The notes: generated by a model from the sequence alone, not told the origin. Shown: positions 25,878 through 35,315, numbered from the stretch's first letter. The stretch: 64,000 nt of DNA from Pelagihabitans sp965238025 (GCA_965238025.1 OZ250162.1:186001-250000), one strand, 5' to 3'. Numbers and translations: made by a program.

Positions 25878-27185
25878 CTATCCTCCAAAATCATCAAAAC
25901 GGATATGCTCGTCTGGGATTCCGAAATCCTCTCCCATTTTTTGTACCGCTTTGTTCATTAATGGTGGGCCACAGAAATACAATTCGATATCTTCTGGCGA
26001 TTCATGATGATTTAAATAGTTCTCGATAACGCAGTTGTGAATAAAGCCAACAAAACCATCGCCAGGGGCGTCTATATTCTCTTTGATCTTCCAATTATCT
26101 TCTTCCGCCGGTTCGGAAAGTGCCAAATAGAATTTAAAGTTCGGAAAGTCTTTCTCCAATTGATAAAAGTGATCTAAATAGAACAATTCTCTTTTTGAAC
26201 GACCCCCATACCAGTAGGACACTTTACGATTGGTCTTTAATGTTTTGAATAAATGGTACAAATGCGAACGCATTGGTGCCATCCCGGCACCACCACCTAC
26301 ATATAGCATTTCAGCATCGGACTCATTGATAAAGAATTCACCATAAGGTCCTGAAATGACCACATCGTCACCGGGCTTTAAATTAAAGATATAGGAGGAT
26401 GCGATACCAGGGTTCACATCCATCCATCCATTTTTAGAACGGTCCCATGGTGGGGTCGCAATACGAACGTTAAGCATGATCTCCCTTCCTTCGGCCGGGT
26501 AAGAGGCCATGGAATAAGCTCTTTCAACAGTTTCACTATTTTTCATCACCAAGGGCCAAAGATTGAATTTGTCCCATTCGGTCTGGAATTTATCCGGAGT
26601 TTCATGCTCTTCCGGGTGTGCCGTAATATCCATATCGGCAAACTTCACCTCACATTTTGGAATTTCGATCTGAATATAACCACCGGCCTTATAGCCCATA
26701 TCTTCAGGTATCTCAACAACAAATTCCTTGATAAACGAGGCAACGTTATAATTCCGTACCACCTTAGCGGGCCATTTTTTAATTCCGAATACTTCCTCAG
26801 GAATGGTAATTTCCATATCCTGCTTTACTTTCACCTGACAGGCCAAACGGGCACCGTGATTCAACTCCTTTTTGGAGAAATGCGGTGTTTCTGTGGGCAA
26901 GGCTTCGCCTCCACCTGAAAGTACATGGCACTCGCACTGGATACATGTGCCCCCGCCACCACAAGCCGATGGCAAGAATACTTTTTGATTACCCAAAGTG
27001 GTCAACAACGAACTTCCCGAACCGACTTCAATTTTCTTCTCCCCATTAATAGTAATGGTCACCGGACCGGATGGGGAAAGTTTTTGTTTTGTGAACAATA
27101 ACAATGCTACCAGAGCCATTAGCAGTATCAAAAAAGATACTACGGTAATCATTATCGTTCCGCCTGTAGTTGCAGCTAAAATCAT
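25878..27185 (-). CDS. nqrF: Na+-translocating NADH:quinone reductase subunit F
   Basis: A 435-residue subunit that takes electrons from NADH. A single N-terminal membrane span (residues about 11-31) is followed by a 2Fe-2S ferredoxin domain with Cys75, Cys81, Cys84 and Cys116. Next is a ferredoxin-reductase-type FAD domain (ERAYSMASYPAE) and an NADH-binding domain (YVGGGAGMAPMRSHLYHLF, ELYFCGPPLMNKAV). The C-terminal Phe-rich end DDFGG is typical. It is the last of the six NQR subunits, two bases after nqrE. Confidence 0.98.
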   Translation of the reverse strand: MILAATTGGTIMITVVSFLILLMALVALLLFTKQKLSPSGPVTITINGEKKIEVGSGSSLLTTLGNQKVFLPSACGGGGTCIQCECHVLSGGGEALPTETPHFSKKELNHGARLACQVKVKQDMEITIPEEVFGIKKWPAKVVRNYNVASFIKEFVVEIPEDMGYKAGGYIQIEIPKCEVKFADMDITAHPEEHETPDKFQTEWDKFNLWPLVMKNSETVERAYSMASYPAEGREIMLNVRIATPPWDRSKNGWMDVNPGIASSYIFNLKPGDDVVISGPYGEFFINESDAEMLYVGGGAGMAPMRSHLYHLFKTLKTNRKVSYWYGGRSKRELFYLDHFYQLEKDFPNFKFYLALSEPAEEDNWKIKENIDAPGDGFVGFIHNCVIENYLNHHESPEDIELYFCGPPLMNKAVQKMGEDFGIPDEHIRFDDFGG

Positions 27186-27187
27186 GC

Positions 27188-27949
27188 TTATTTCTGTATT
27201 ACTTCGTTATAAGAGACTTCTCTTTTTTCAAGTTCTTCTTTCTTTAATTCCTCGGCCTCTACGGCTGCGGGTTGGTTCTCTTGGATTACCTCAACGGTAT
27301 TCTCTTCTTCAACTGCAGCGTCATCCCCTCCACCAGTTAACATACCACCAAAACTCTGAAAACCGATTCCCATAAGACCTGTAATAATAAAAGTGATTCC
27401 CAACCCACGTAAAGGAGCGGGAACATTGGAATATCTGATTTTCTCACGAATGGCCGCAATGGCCAAAATTGCCAAGAACCAGCCGATACCAGAACTTACC
27501 CCATAATTAAGGGCAAGGCCCAAGGTTTCTATTTCTCTGGCCTGCATAAACAAAGAACCTCCCAAAATTGCGCAGTTTACAGCAATCAATGGTAAAAAGA
27601 TCCCTAAAGAATTGTATAAGGATGGAGAAAATTTCTCCACGATAATCTCAACCAACTGCACCATGGTGGCAATCGTGGCAATAAATAGTATAAAGGATAA
27701 AAAGCTCAGGTTGTAGTCTGCATATTCTGCACCCAACCAGGCCAAGGCACCGTCTTGCAACAAGTACTTATCTAACAACCAGTTTAATGGAACGGTAACG
27801 GCCAATACGAATATTACCGCTGCTCCCAAACCTACTGCTGTTGCCACTTTTTTAGAAACTGCCAAATAGGAGCACATTCCCAAGAATACGGCAAACACCA
27901 TATTGTCTATGAAAATGGATTTGAAAAATAACTCTACATGTTCTAACAT
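27188..27949 (-). CDS. nqrE: Na+-translocating NADH:quinone reductase subunit E, with acidic C-terminal tail
   Basis: A 253-residue polytopic membrane subunit; core landmarks are MVFAVFLGMCSYLAVSKKVA, FLPLIAVNCAILGGSLFMQ and YGVSSGIGWFLAILAIAAIR. The core spans about 200 residues, the usual family length. It is followed by about 50 extra residues beginning MLTGGGDDAAVEEEN and rich in Glu and Lys, ending YNEVIQK. The tail is probably an extramembrane appendage. A 174-bp repeat-containing spacer separates it from nqrD, whereas other junctions in the operon are nearly contiguous. Confidence 0.96.
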   Translation of the reverse strand: MLEHVELFFKSIFIDNMVFAVFLGMCSYLAVSKKVATAVGLGAAVIFVLAVTVPLNWLLDKYLLQDGALAWLGAEYADYNLSFLSFILFIATIATMVQLVEIIVEKFSPSLYNSLGIFLPLIAVNCAILGGSLFMQAREIETLGLALNYGVSSGIGWFLAILAIAAIREKIRYSNVPAPLRGLGITFIITGLMGIGFQSFGGMLTGGGDDAAVEEENTVEVIQENQPAAVEAEELKKEELEKREVSYNEVIQK

Positions 27950-28123
27950 AATCTTTAACTAAGTGTTCAGTAGGCAGTAAACAGTGGTCAGTAACCAGCG
28001 TTTAAACAGTTTCCTACTTCTTCATTTATGTAATCAATTCTTTATGCACTGCTTTTGCTAAAGCAAAAGTCTATTTTTTTTCTGCTCACTGCCAACCCCC
28101 GAAGTTTCGGGGCTGAGCATTTT
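27950..28123. repeat. Palindromic repeat insertion within the nqr operon
   Basis: The 174-bp spacer between nqrD and nqrE holds CTTTTGCT/AGCAAAAG (28052-28069) and CCCCGAA/TTCGGGG (28097-28112). It also has direct-repeat-like CAGTAGGCAGTAAACAGTGG and TGCTCACTGCC in opposite orientation at its ends. No gene is present. Confidence 0.7.
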
Positions 28124-28771
28124 TTAACTTTCTTCTACCAAGGCCGGATTTCTGGACCGTTGCACCCAAATAATGATACCTACCACAATCAATGCCGCGG
28201 GGGGTATAATCATAAAGCCGTTGTTTTCGTACCCAAAAGCGTACAGGCCGGTTTTGCCAATTGGATCACCAAATACAGGATATCCTAATAAGGTACCTGA
28301 TCCCAAAAGCTCCCTAAAGAATCCAACAATAATTAATATAACCCCATATCCCAGGGCATTACCAATCCCATCCAGAAAGGATTTCCAAGGGCCATTTGCT
28401 AAGGCAAAAGCCTCAAAACGCCCCATAATAATACAATTGGTTATAATCAGGCCTACAAAGGCGCCGAGGGTCTTACTCAACTCATAGGCAAAGGCCTTGA
28501 GTACTTGATCCACGACAATTACCAAGGTAGCCACAACGATCAATTGCACGATGATTCTAATTTTTGACGGGATAATATTTCGCATGAGCGAAATGACCAC
28601 ATTACCAACGCCCAATACGAATATTACTGCAATAGACATTACAATAGAGGCTTCGAGTTCGGCAGTAATCGCCAATGCCGAACAGATACCCAAAACCTGA
28701 ATGGTAATCGGATTGTTATCGGCAAGTGGATCTAGTATAAGATTTGCGTCTTTTTTTGTCAGTAATGCCAT
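28124..28771 (-). CDS. nqrD: Na+-translocating NADH:quinone reductase subunit D
   Basis: A 215-residue polytopic membrane subunit, homologous in fold to NqrE (inverted pseudo-symmetric pair in the complex). Landmarks: LADNNPITIQVLGICSALAI, FVGLIITNCIIMGRFEAFAL and GNALGYGVILIIVGFFRELL. Cysteines in GICSAL and ITNCI fit the inter-subunit iron site formed with NqrE. The start codon overlaps the nqrC stop by one base, implying translational coupling. Confidence 0.97.
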   Translation of the reverse strand: MALLTKKDANLILDPLADNNPITIQVLGICSALAITAELEASIVMSIAVIFVLGVGNVVISLMRNIIPSKIRIIVQLIVVATLVIVVDQVLKAFAYELSKTLGAFVGLIITNCIIMGRFEAFALANGPWKSFLDGIGNALGYGVILIIVGFFRELLGSGTLLGYPVFGDPIGKTGLYAFGYENNGFMIIPPAALIVVGIIIWVQRSRNPALVEES

Positions 28772-29523
28772 TATTTAACTCTTATGGTTTCTAAATAGTC
28801 TCTATATAAATTCACGCTCTCCTTGATCATTGCAGCAACGCCATTACCGGTAATGGTCGCACCGGCCAAGGCATCTACCTCATTATCATCCTTAATATCG
28901 TTCAAAGGATCATTATTGCCTTTTGCAACTGCAATCCCTGAGTATTGGGTTCCTTTCATAATGGTTTCGCCATTAAAATCATCCATGAAATAACGCATCT
29001 TAATATTGGCTCCCAATCCTGGGGTTTCCCCCTTATGGTCAAAGTAAACCCCTTGAACCGTCATCGTATTATCTAAAGCGACAAAGCCCCAGATAGCATC
29101 CCAAAGCCCTTTCCCATACATTGGTATTACATAGGACTTTTTACCGTCTTTTTCCCCGATAAAAACAGGAAGTTTATACGGTTCGCCCTTCTTCTTGGCC
29201 GCCAACTGCTTCTTGAGATCGATCAAGTAGGCTTGATCGTCTTTGGCAACCTTACCATTTTCTATTACCAATTGTTCTTTAATATAGGTGGTAAACTCGC
29301 CTTCGACTTTATCAGTAGGTATGAAATTTACACTCCCAGCATCATCGCCATTTTCGTTTACGCCCATAGCGTATAGGATATTCTGTTGTTTTTCAAAGCG
29401 TTCATTCTCCTGAATAGTAGGCCTTAGGCCCGAGGCCAAAGAGGCAAGGATGGTACCTACAACGAGTACCATAATGGCCGCAAAGATGACCGTATATGAG
29501 TTTTTATCTGTGTTGATTGCCAT
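28771..29523 (-). CDS. nqrC: Na+-translocating NADH:quinone reductase subunit C
   Basis: A 250-residue subunit with one N-terminal membrane span (residues about 11-31) and a periplasmic FMN-binding domain. The flavinylation motif is DALAGATITG, giving Thr223 as the probable FMN attachment site. The residue before GAT is Ala rather than the usual Ser or Thr. HKGETPGLGANI is the conserved FMN-domain motif. ApbE encoded downstream would attach the flavin. The gene follows nqrB by two bases. Confidence 0.97.
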   Translation of the reverse strand: MAINTDKNSYTVIFAAIMVLVVGTILASLASGLRPTIQENERFEKQQNILYAMGVNENGDDAGSVNFIPTDKVEGEFTTYIKEQLVIENGKVAKDDQAYLIDLKKQLAAKKKGEPYKLPVFIGEKDGKKSYVIPMYGKGLWDAIWGFVALDNTMTVQGVYFDHKGETPGLGANIKMRYFMDDFNGETIMKGTQYSGIAVAKGNNDPLNDIKDDNEVDALAGATITGNGVAAMIKESVNLYRDYLETIRVK

Positions 29524-29525
29524 AA

Positions 29526-30806
29526 TTAAACCGTTTCTGCTTGTAATTCAGCCGCTTTACTATCCGAGTCTTTCGGGTGTACAACAGCGTTTTTTAGTCG
29601 TTTCATTCTCCTGTTTACATTACCACGGATAACGTAGTGGTCAATTGTAGGGGCAAAAACGTTCATTAGCAATATTGCCAAGAACACCCCTTCAGGATAG
29701 GCCGGATTGAATACCCGGATCATAACCGAAATGAGTCCGATCAAGAAGCCATAAATCCATTTCCCACGATTGGTCTGCGCCCCCGTTACGGGGTCTGTGG
29801 CCATATAGACGATACCGAATGCCAATCCTCCTACGATAAGGTGCTTCCAATACTCGAAGCTCATTAATCCGTAAAAATTACTTGTTTCGGTAACCCAGCC
29901 CCATTCAACCACCTGATTGAAGAAAAAGCCCATTACCAAAGAACCTATTACAGCACTGACCATAATCCGCCAGCTTGCTATTTTGCTGAAAATAAGGAAG
30001 AGCCCTCCTAACAGTATCAATAAGGTAGGGGTCTCACCAACAGATCCAGGAATAAAGCCATAGAACATGTCCCAAACATCGTATTTCTCTGCCATTGCGG
30101 CACCATTATTCTGCGCCAAATAACCTAGAATGGTTTCTCCAGAAATGGCATCTGGGGTTCCGGCAAGGTTTACCGCATCATGTACCCATACCTTATCTCC
30201 ACTCATCCAAGTGGGATAGGCAAAGAATAAAAATGCCCTTATCGTCAAAGCTGGATTTAAAATATTCATTCCGGTACCTCCAAAAACTTCTTTTCCGATG
30301 ACCACGCCAAAGACCACGGCTACGGCCAACATCCAAAGTGGGGTATCAATGGGAACAATTAGCGGAACTAACATTCCTGTAACCAAATATCCTTCCTCCA
30401 CTTCATGCCCTTTGATTACGGCAAAAATAAACTCAATCAGAAGTCCAACACCGTAGGAGACTACCACTAAGGGTAGCACCTTAACAATCCCAATCCAGAA
30501 ATTATCCCAGGTCAGGAAATGCTCCATTAAAGAGAAGTTCTCCGGGAATCCGTTAATAGCCGAAAAGTGCTGATAACCGGCATTAAACATCGAGAACAGG
30601 AGAACGGGTACCAAAGCCATAATCACCGTGTTCATGGTGCGCTTTAAATCATCCGCGGCGCGAACATGAGATCCATTATGGGTAGTTTCATCTGGAGCAT
30701 ACAAAAAAGTATGAATGGCATTAAAAGCCGGTGCCATTTTCGAATCCCGGTAGTGATGTTTTAATATATGTAGCCTTTTCTTAAAGGTCAATCTTTTATC
30801 GCTCAT
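29526..30806 (-). CDS. nqrB: Na+-translocating NADH:quinone reductase subunit B
   Basis: A 426-residue polytopic subunit that carries a covalent FMN and forms part of the sodium path and the quinone site. Landmarks: VEEGYLVTGMLVPLIVPIDT, GGTGMNILNPALTIRAFLFF, FIPGSVGETPTLLILLGG and FGIVYMATDPVTGAQTNRGK. The expected flavinylation motif Dxx(S/T)GAT reads DAISGET here (Thr225), with Glu in place of Ala. Its position relative to flanking motifs fits the attachment site. It is three bases after nqrA. Confidence 0.97.
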   Translation of the reverse strand: MSDKRLTFKKRLHILKHHYRDSKMAPAFNAIHTFLYAPDETTHNGSHVRAADDLKRTMNTVIMALVPVLLFSMFNAGYQHFSAINGFPENFSLMEHFLTWDNFWIGIVKVLPLVVVSYGVGLLIEFIFAVIKGHEVEEGYLVTGMLVPLIVPIDTPLWMLAVAVVFGVVIGKEVFGGTGMNILNPALTIRAFLFFAYPTWMSGDKVWVHDAVNLAGTPDAISGETILGYLAQNNGAAMAEKYDVWDMFYGFIPGSVGETPTLLILLGGLFLIFSKIASWRIMVSAVIGSLVMGFFFNQVVEWGWVTETSNFYGLMSFEYWKHLIVGGLAFGIVYMATDPVTGAQTNRGKWIYGFLIGLISVMIRVFNPAYPEGVFLAILLMNVFAPTIDHYVIRGNVNRRMKRLKNAVVHPKDSDSKAAELQAETV

Positions 30807-30809
30807 CTC

Positions 30810-32159
30810 TTATCCTATTTCTTGATGTAATAAATCCAGTCCCTCACGAATGATCTGCTGATGGGGTTGTTTTGATACGCAAATGAATTCTGTTAATGAA
30901 AAATCCTCGGGAGCAACTTCATACAAGCCCAATTGCTCCATCTCATCCAAATCTTTGACCATACAGGCTTTCAACAACTGCATTGGATAAATATCCAAAG
31001 GAAAGACCTGTTCATACTGTCCCGTTAGGACAAACGCACGGTGTTCTCCATTGGTATTTGTTGTAAGATCGAATTTCTTTTTAGGCATTAACCAAGAGAA
31101 GGTAAGGGCCCGTGTATTTGAAATCTTATTAAAGATAGGTTTGTTCCATCCGAAGAACTCGTAATCATCACCCTCTGGAATCGCAGATACAGTGTTGTTG
31201 TAGTACCCTAGATAACCATCCTGTCTACTTTTTGAACCGGTGAGCACGTCCCCATTAATAACCCTAAAATTTTTAGTATTTACGCCGCTTGCATACAGAA
31301 AGGTGGAAACCTCGGTTCCTATTTTGGTCTTGTAGTATTTTGGTGCCTTTACGGAAGAACCGACCAAGGCAACTATGCGTTCGGCGTTGAATTTTCCGGT
31401 CAGCAGCAACTCACCTATAATCACCAAATCCTGCGGAGTAACGGTCCAAACTGTTTCGCCTTTGTTTATAGGGTCAATCTTATTTATCTGTGTCCCTACC
31501 AAACCCGCTGGGTGTGGTCCTGAAACCTTATGTATTTCGGCGTCATTCAATCCCGCGAATACAGCATTGTTGTTGCCTACAGAAACATGAACCTTACCTG
31601 GTGTCAACTTACTCAGGGCAGTAATAGCCGCTTGTAATTCAGCTTCCTTCCCTTGTAATGCAAACTCTAAATCGGCAGCCAAAGGTGCCGTAACATAGGC
31701 AGAAACAAAAATCGCCTTAGGGTTAACATCGGGGTTTGCGATGATGTCGTAAGGACGCTGTTTGATGAAAGGCCAACATCCGCCTTTCAACAAAAATGCC
31801 TTGATTTCGGAAGCAGTGGCATCATTGAAATCCAGTTTAGAATGCGCTAGGGTATCCTGTGCTTTATCTGCTAAAATCTTAAGGGAAAGAATACGTCTTC
31901 TTGCCCCTCTTTGCACTTCTATTAGTTCACCACTTACCGGGGATACAAAAAGGATATCCTCATTATTCTTATCATAAAACAAGGCTTCGCCAGCTTTGAC
32001 CTCTGCACCCTGCTTTACCAGCATTTTAGGGGTAATCCCGTGAAAATCGTTCAGATTTATTGCGTAAACATTACTTAAAACCGCCTTTGAAAGGGTATGT
32101 TCTGCGGCACCTACAAGGTTAATGTTCAAACCCTTTTTAATTCGAATGTCTTTAGACAT
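30810..32159 (-). CDS. nqrA: Na+-translocating NADH:quinone reductase subunit A
   Basis: A 449-residue peripheral cytoplasmic subunit, first gene of the nqr operon. Landmarks: KKGLNINLVGAAEHTL, GITPKMLVKQGAEVKAGEAL, DILFVSPVSGELIEVQRGAR, GPHPAGLVGTQINKIDPINK and YLGYYNNTVSAIPEGDDYE. Length is typical. The operon is transcribed leftward from a promoter region shared with the divergent T9SS plug gene. Confidence 0.97.
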   Translation of the reverse strand: MSKDIRIKKGLNINLVGAAEHTLSKAVLSNVYAINLNDFHGITPKMLVKQGAEVKAGEALFYDKNNEDILFVSPVSGELIEVQRGARRRILSLKILADKAQDTLAHSKLDFNDATASEIKAFLLKGGCWPFIKQRPYDIIANPDVNPKAIFVSAYVTAPLAADLEFALQGKEAELQAAITALSKLTPGKVHVSVGNNNAVFAGLNDAEIHKVSGPHPAGLVGTQINKIDPINKGETVWTVTPQDLVIIGELLLTGKFNAERIVALVGSSVKAPKYYKTKIGTEVSTFLYASGVNTKNFRVINGDVLTGSKSRQDGYLGYYNNTVSAIPEGDDYEFFGWNKPIFNKISNTRALTFSWLMPKKKFDLTTNTNGEHRAFVLTGQYEQVFPLDIYPMQLLKACMVKDLDEMEQLGLYEVAPEDFSLTEFICVSKQPHQQIIREGLDLLHQEIG

Positions 32160-32193
32160 ATATGGAAGACCTTTAAGGTTATCAAAAGTTGTG

Positions 32194-32201
32194 CAAATTT
32201 A
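32194..32201 (-). promoter_or_regulatory. -7 element (TAaaTTTG) of the nqr operon
   Basis: Read on the minus strand, TAAATTTG lies 34 bp upstream of the nqrA ATG. No clear TTG -33 element is seen. Confidence 0.5.
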
Positions 32202-32284
32202 ATACTAAAAGCATACTTTTCATAATTATCATCAATAAATTTAGGCATTACAACGAGCATAATTTTTTGGGTATGCTTTTTGTT

Positions 32285-32292
32285 TACCTTTG
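32285..32292 (+). promoter_or_regulatory. -7 element (TAccTTTG) of the T9SS plug gene
   Basis: TACCTTTG lies 20 bp before ATG 32313. A TTTG at 32266-32269 gives a 15-bp spacer, slightly shorter than the usual range. Confidence 0.55.
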
Positions 32293-32312
32293 TTGATTAA
32301 TTACACAAAAAA

Positions 32313-33560
32313 ATGGGTGCTACCCTTAAACAGATTGTCATTTTACTCCTTTTGCCCTTGCTGATGGTTGCACAGGTACAAGAAGAAGTAGAGGCACCAG
32401 CGCATATTAAATCCATCGTCTTTAACGGACCTACAGGAGATCAATTTCCTGTGGTGCAATTAGGCGAACCCATCTACTTGGAATTTGATGACCTTACTGC
32501 CAGCGAACAAGACTATTATTATAAGATCGTGCATTGCGATTATGATTGGACGCCTTCGCAACTACTAAAATCGCAATACCTACGTGGTGTTGACAACCAA
32601 CGTATTATAGACTATGAGAATAGTTATACCACACTACAGCCCTTTTCAAATTATAGATTGACGATTCCCAATGACAATGTATCGTTAAAGGTAAGTGGCA
32701 ATTATGTGCTCGAGATATACAACAACAGCTATGAGCTGCAGTTTTCAAGGCGGTTTGTGATTTTTAAAGATTTGGTAAAAATTGGCGCCCAGGTAAAAAG
32801 GTCCCGGGATTTCAATTTCCTGAATGAAAAACAAGTTGTTCAATTTAAAATCAATGCAGGCGGTTTTCAGCTGATAAACCCAAAAAAGGAGGTGAAAGTC
32901 GCCATAATTCAAAATTATTACTGGCCAACTGCTATTTATAATGTCCCCCCTCAGTTTACGCTAGGCACAGAGTTGGTCTATAAGTACGATTTGGAAACCA
33001 GTTTTTTTGGAGGAAATGAGTACTTTAATTTTGACACCAAAGACTTAAGAGCCCCGAGTGCAGCGATAGCAAGTGTTGACCTAACCGACCTGTACAACCA
33101 TTACTTATACGGCAATGCGTATCGCAACGCTGAGCCATACACTTATTTTCCTGATATTAATGGGGATTATGTGGTTCGCACCCTACAGGGTTCAAATGAC
33201 TCTAGGGAGGCGGAATATACTAATATTCACTTCAGTTTGCCCTATGATAATATGTTGAACTTGGACGATGTTTATGTTTTTGGAAAGTTCAACAATTATG
33301 CCCTAACGGACGAAAACAAAATGACCTACGATGAGGAAGATGGAATGATGAAAGCAAAAATTCCACTAAAACAAGGATTCTACAACTACAAATATGTCAT
33401 TAAAAGGGAAGGTAATGTAATAGACCTGAATGCCATATCAGGAAACTTTCATTTTACCGAAAATACGTATACGATTTTAGTGTATTACCGCAACTTTGGT
33501 GACATGTATGATAGTGTTATCGGGGTTGGAACCGCCAATTCGCGAAACATTACCAATTAA
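32313..33560 (+). CDS. Type IX secretion system plug protein (DUF5103)
   Basis: A 415-residue exported protein with signal peptide MGATLKQIVILLLLPLLMVA. It matches the DUF5103 family: IKSIVFNGPTGDQFPVVQLG, DYYYKIVHCDYDWTPSQLLK, QYLRGVDNQRIIDYENSYTT, FSRRFVIFKDLVKIGAQVKR and the late FGKFNNYALTDENKMTYDEE. In Flavobacterium johnsoniae such a protein (Plug) caps the periplasmic side of the SprA translocon pore. It is divergent from nqrA. This window also encodes T9SS cargo at 7075, 13664 and 21487. Confidence 0.88.
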   Translation: MGATLKQIVILLLLPLLMVAQVQEEVEAPAHIKSIVFNGPTGDQFPVVQLGEPIYLEFDDLTASEQDYYYKIVHCDYDWTPSQLLKSQYLRGVDNQRIIDYENSYTTLQPFSNYRLTIPNDNVSLKVSGNYVLEIYNNSYELQFSRRFVIFKDLVKIGAQVKRSRDFNFLNEKQVVQFKINAGGFQLINPKKEVKVAIIQNYYWPTAIYNVPPQFTLGTELVYKYDLETSFFGGNEYFNFDTKDLRAPSAAIASVDLTDLYNHYLYGNAYRNAEPYTYFPDINGDYVVRTLQGSNDSREAEYTNIHFSLPYDNMLNLDDVYVFGKFNNYALTDENKMTYDEEDGMMKAKIPLKQGFYNYKYVIKREGNVIDLNAISGNFHFTENTYTILVYYRNFGDMYDSVIGVGTANSRNITN

Positions 33561-33594
33561 CGTATATTTAGCTCTTTCTTTACAGGAAGAAGAT

Positions 33595-34725
33595 ATGGAA
33601 ACCAACCCAACACCTTACAATAATAAGGGACGCTACCAATTAAGATATCGTGGTGTTGAGTGTACCAATTGTGGTCACCCCTTGGATATTAGCGATCGTT
33701 TTTGCCCAAATTGTGCTCAGGCCAATAGCAGTAAAAAACCTACTTTAAAAGATTTTTTTGACGAGTTTTTCGCCAGTATGGTCTCCTACGATTCCAAATT
33801 ACTGCGAACCTTATCGGCCCTGCTATTAAAACCCGGTAAAATAACACGTGATTATCTAAACGGAAAACGGGTTTCGTACACCAATCCCTTTCGGTTTTTA
33901 TTAAGTTTAGGCATCATCTATTTTTTGATGGTTAGCTTTAACTTGGGTACGGGCCTTTCTAAGTTGGATCGGTTCGGAAGTGATGAAAAAGGAAGTTTTT
34001 TTAACGAAAATGGAGGTTTGGTATTTAGTACTGACTTAGGGGGGTTAGACTCTATTACCAACACAAATTTAGGGGAGCAACTAGATTCGTTGGATCTGGC
34101 AAAGGCTATCGCCAAAAAAGACTCGGCCATATTGAGCAATCCAAAAAAATATCTGAAGGACTTAGATAGCTTATCGTTTGCATCTAGATTTGGTTCAAAA
34201 CGAGGATTCTTTAGTACTTTGATGAAATCGAATGTAGGAGCTGATTACGGTGAAATTATCCAAAAGTATGACCTACCCGATACCCGTATGAACAGATATA
34301 CCTTTAACGCCTCTACCAGTTATTTACGGTTTACCCAGCGCCCGGGAACCTTTTTGGAGAGTCTTATTTCTAAGCTTCCTTTTTTAATCTTTTTCTTTTT
34401 ACCCGTCTTTACCTTGTTCATTTGGGTGGCATATATCAGAAAAAAATACAATTATACCGATCATTTGATCTTTAGCTTTCACATTCAGTCGCTCTTGTTT
34501 ATCTTGCTAATTGTTAGCTTATTGATCGATAGTATTTTCAATGTTTTCAGCGGTTGGATCTTCATTTTGATTTTCATGGTTTACCTGTATAAGGCCATGC
34601 GAGGATTCTACCGACAGGGGCGATTTAAAACTATTATCAAATATGCTTTCTTTAATTTCATTTTCGTTATTTTAGCTATACTCTCTGTCACCGTTTTGGC
34701 GACAGCTAGTGTCTACACTTATTAG
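33595..34725 (+). CDS. DUF3667 domain membrane protein
   Basis: About 376 residues from ATG 33595, preceded by AGGAAGA as a plausible ribosome site; the frame extends upstream to 33496 but overlaps the plug gene. The N-terminus has a zinc-ribbon-like pattern, CTNCGHPLDISDRFCPNCAQ, followed by the DUF3667 core (LSALLLKPGKITRDYLNGKR, YTNPFRFLLSLGIIYFLMV). Several membrane spans occupy the C-terminal half. Function unknown. It is likely co-transcribed with apaG, nine bases downstream. Confidence 0.85.
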   Translation: METNPTPYNNKGRYQLRYRGVECTNCGHPLDISDRFCPNCAQANSSKKPTLKDFFDEFFASMVSYDSKLLRTLSALLLKPGKITRDYLNGKRVSYTNPFRFLLSLGIIYFLMVSFNLGTGLSKLDRFGSDEKGSFFNENGGLVFSTDLGGLDSITNTNLGEQLDSLDLAKAIAKKDSAILSNPKKYLKDLDSLSFASRFGSKRGFFSTLMKSNVGADYGEIIQKYDLPDTRMNRYTFNASTSYLRFTQRPGTFLESLISKLPFLIFFFLPVFTLFIWVAYIRKKYNYTDHLIFSFHIQSLLFILLIVSLLIDSIFNVFSGWIFILIFMVYLYKAMRGFYRQGRFKTIIKYAFFNFIFVILAILSVTVLATASVYTY

Positions 34726-34734
34726 AACATTTGT

Positions 34735-35121
34735 ATGATAACACAGGTAACCAAGGGCATAAAAGTATCGGTAAACACCAATTTTGAGGGCACCTTTTTC
34801 AAGAACTATAAGATGCACTTCGCGTTTGGATATACTATTACTATAGAGAATCAGAGTCGGGACGCGGTACAATTAACATCGCGGCATTGGGATATATACG
34901 ATTCGCTTAACGAGCTTGAGACTTTGGACGGCGAAGGCGTTATTGGCAAAAAGCCAGTTATCAAACCTGGCGAATCTCACACCTATACTTCAGGCTGCCT
35001 TTTGGCCTCTCCTATAGGAGCTATGAAAGGCCATTACAACATGGTAAACTTTAGCAATACGGAGAAATTCAGGGTGTATATCCCTACCTTTAAATTTAGC
35101 GCTCCTTTTGCGTTGAATTAG
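34735..35121 (+). CDS. apaG: ApaG domain protein
   Basis: A 128-residue single-domain protein with the ApaG fibronectin-like fold: ITQVTKGIKVSVNTNFEG, FAFGYTITIENQSRDAVQLT, SRHWDIYDSLNELETLDGEG, VIGKKPVIKPGESHTYTSGC and IGAMKGHYNMV. Family members have been linked to cobalt/magnesium homeostasis, but the biochemical function is not settled. It follows the DUF3667 gene closely. Confidence 0.95.
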   Translation: MITQVTKGIKVSVNTNFEGTFFKNYKMHFAFGYTITIENQSRDAVQLTSRHWDIYDSLNELETLDGEGVIGKKPVIKPGESHTYTSGCLLASPIGAMKGHYNMVNFSNTEKFRVYIPTFKFSAPFALN

Positions 35122-35315
35122 GATATCTGGCCGCTTCCTACGCCTGACTTTTGGGGAATTTTACACACTGTTTTTTAATCAATTTCAACCAATAGTCGGT
35201 TGTTGGTCGGTAAAGACTTTATATACCTCATGCTATCCAAAATGGAAAGAAATAACAATTGTTAATCGGTAATCAATAACTTCATATACAAGGCCATAAT
35301 CTTTCAACTTCTTCT

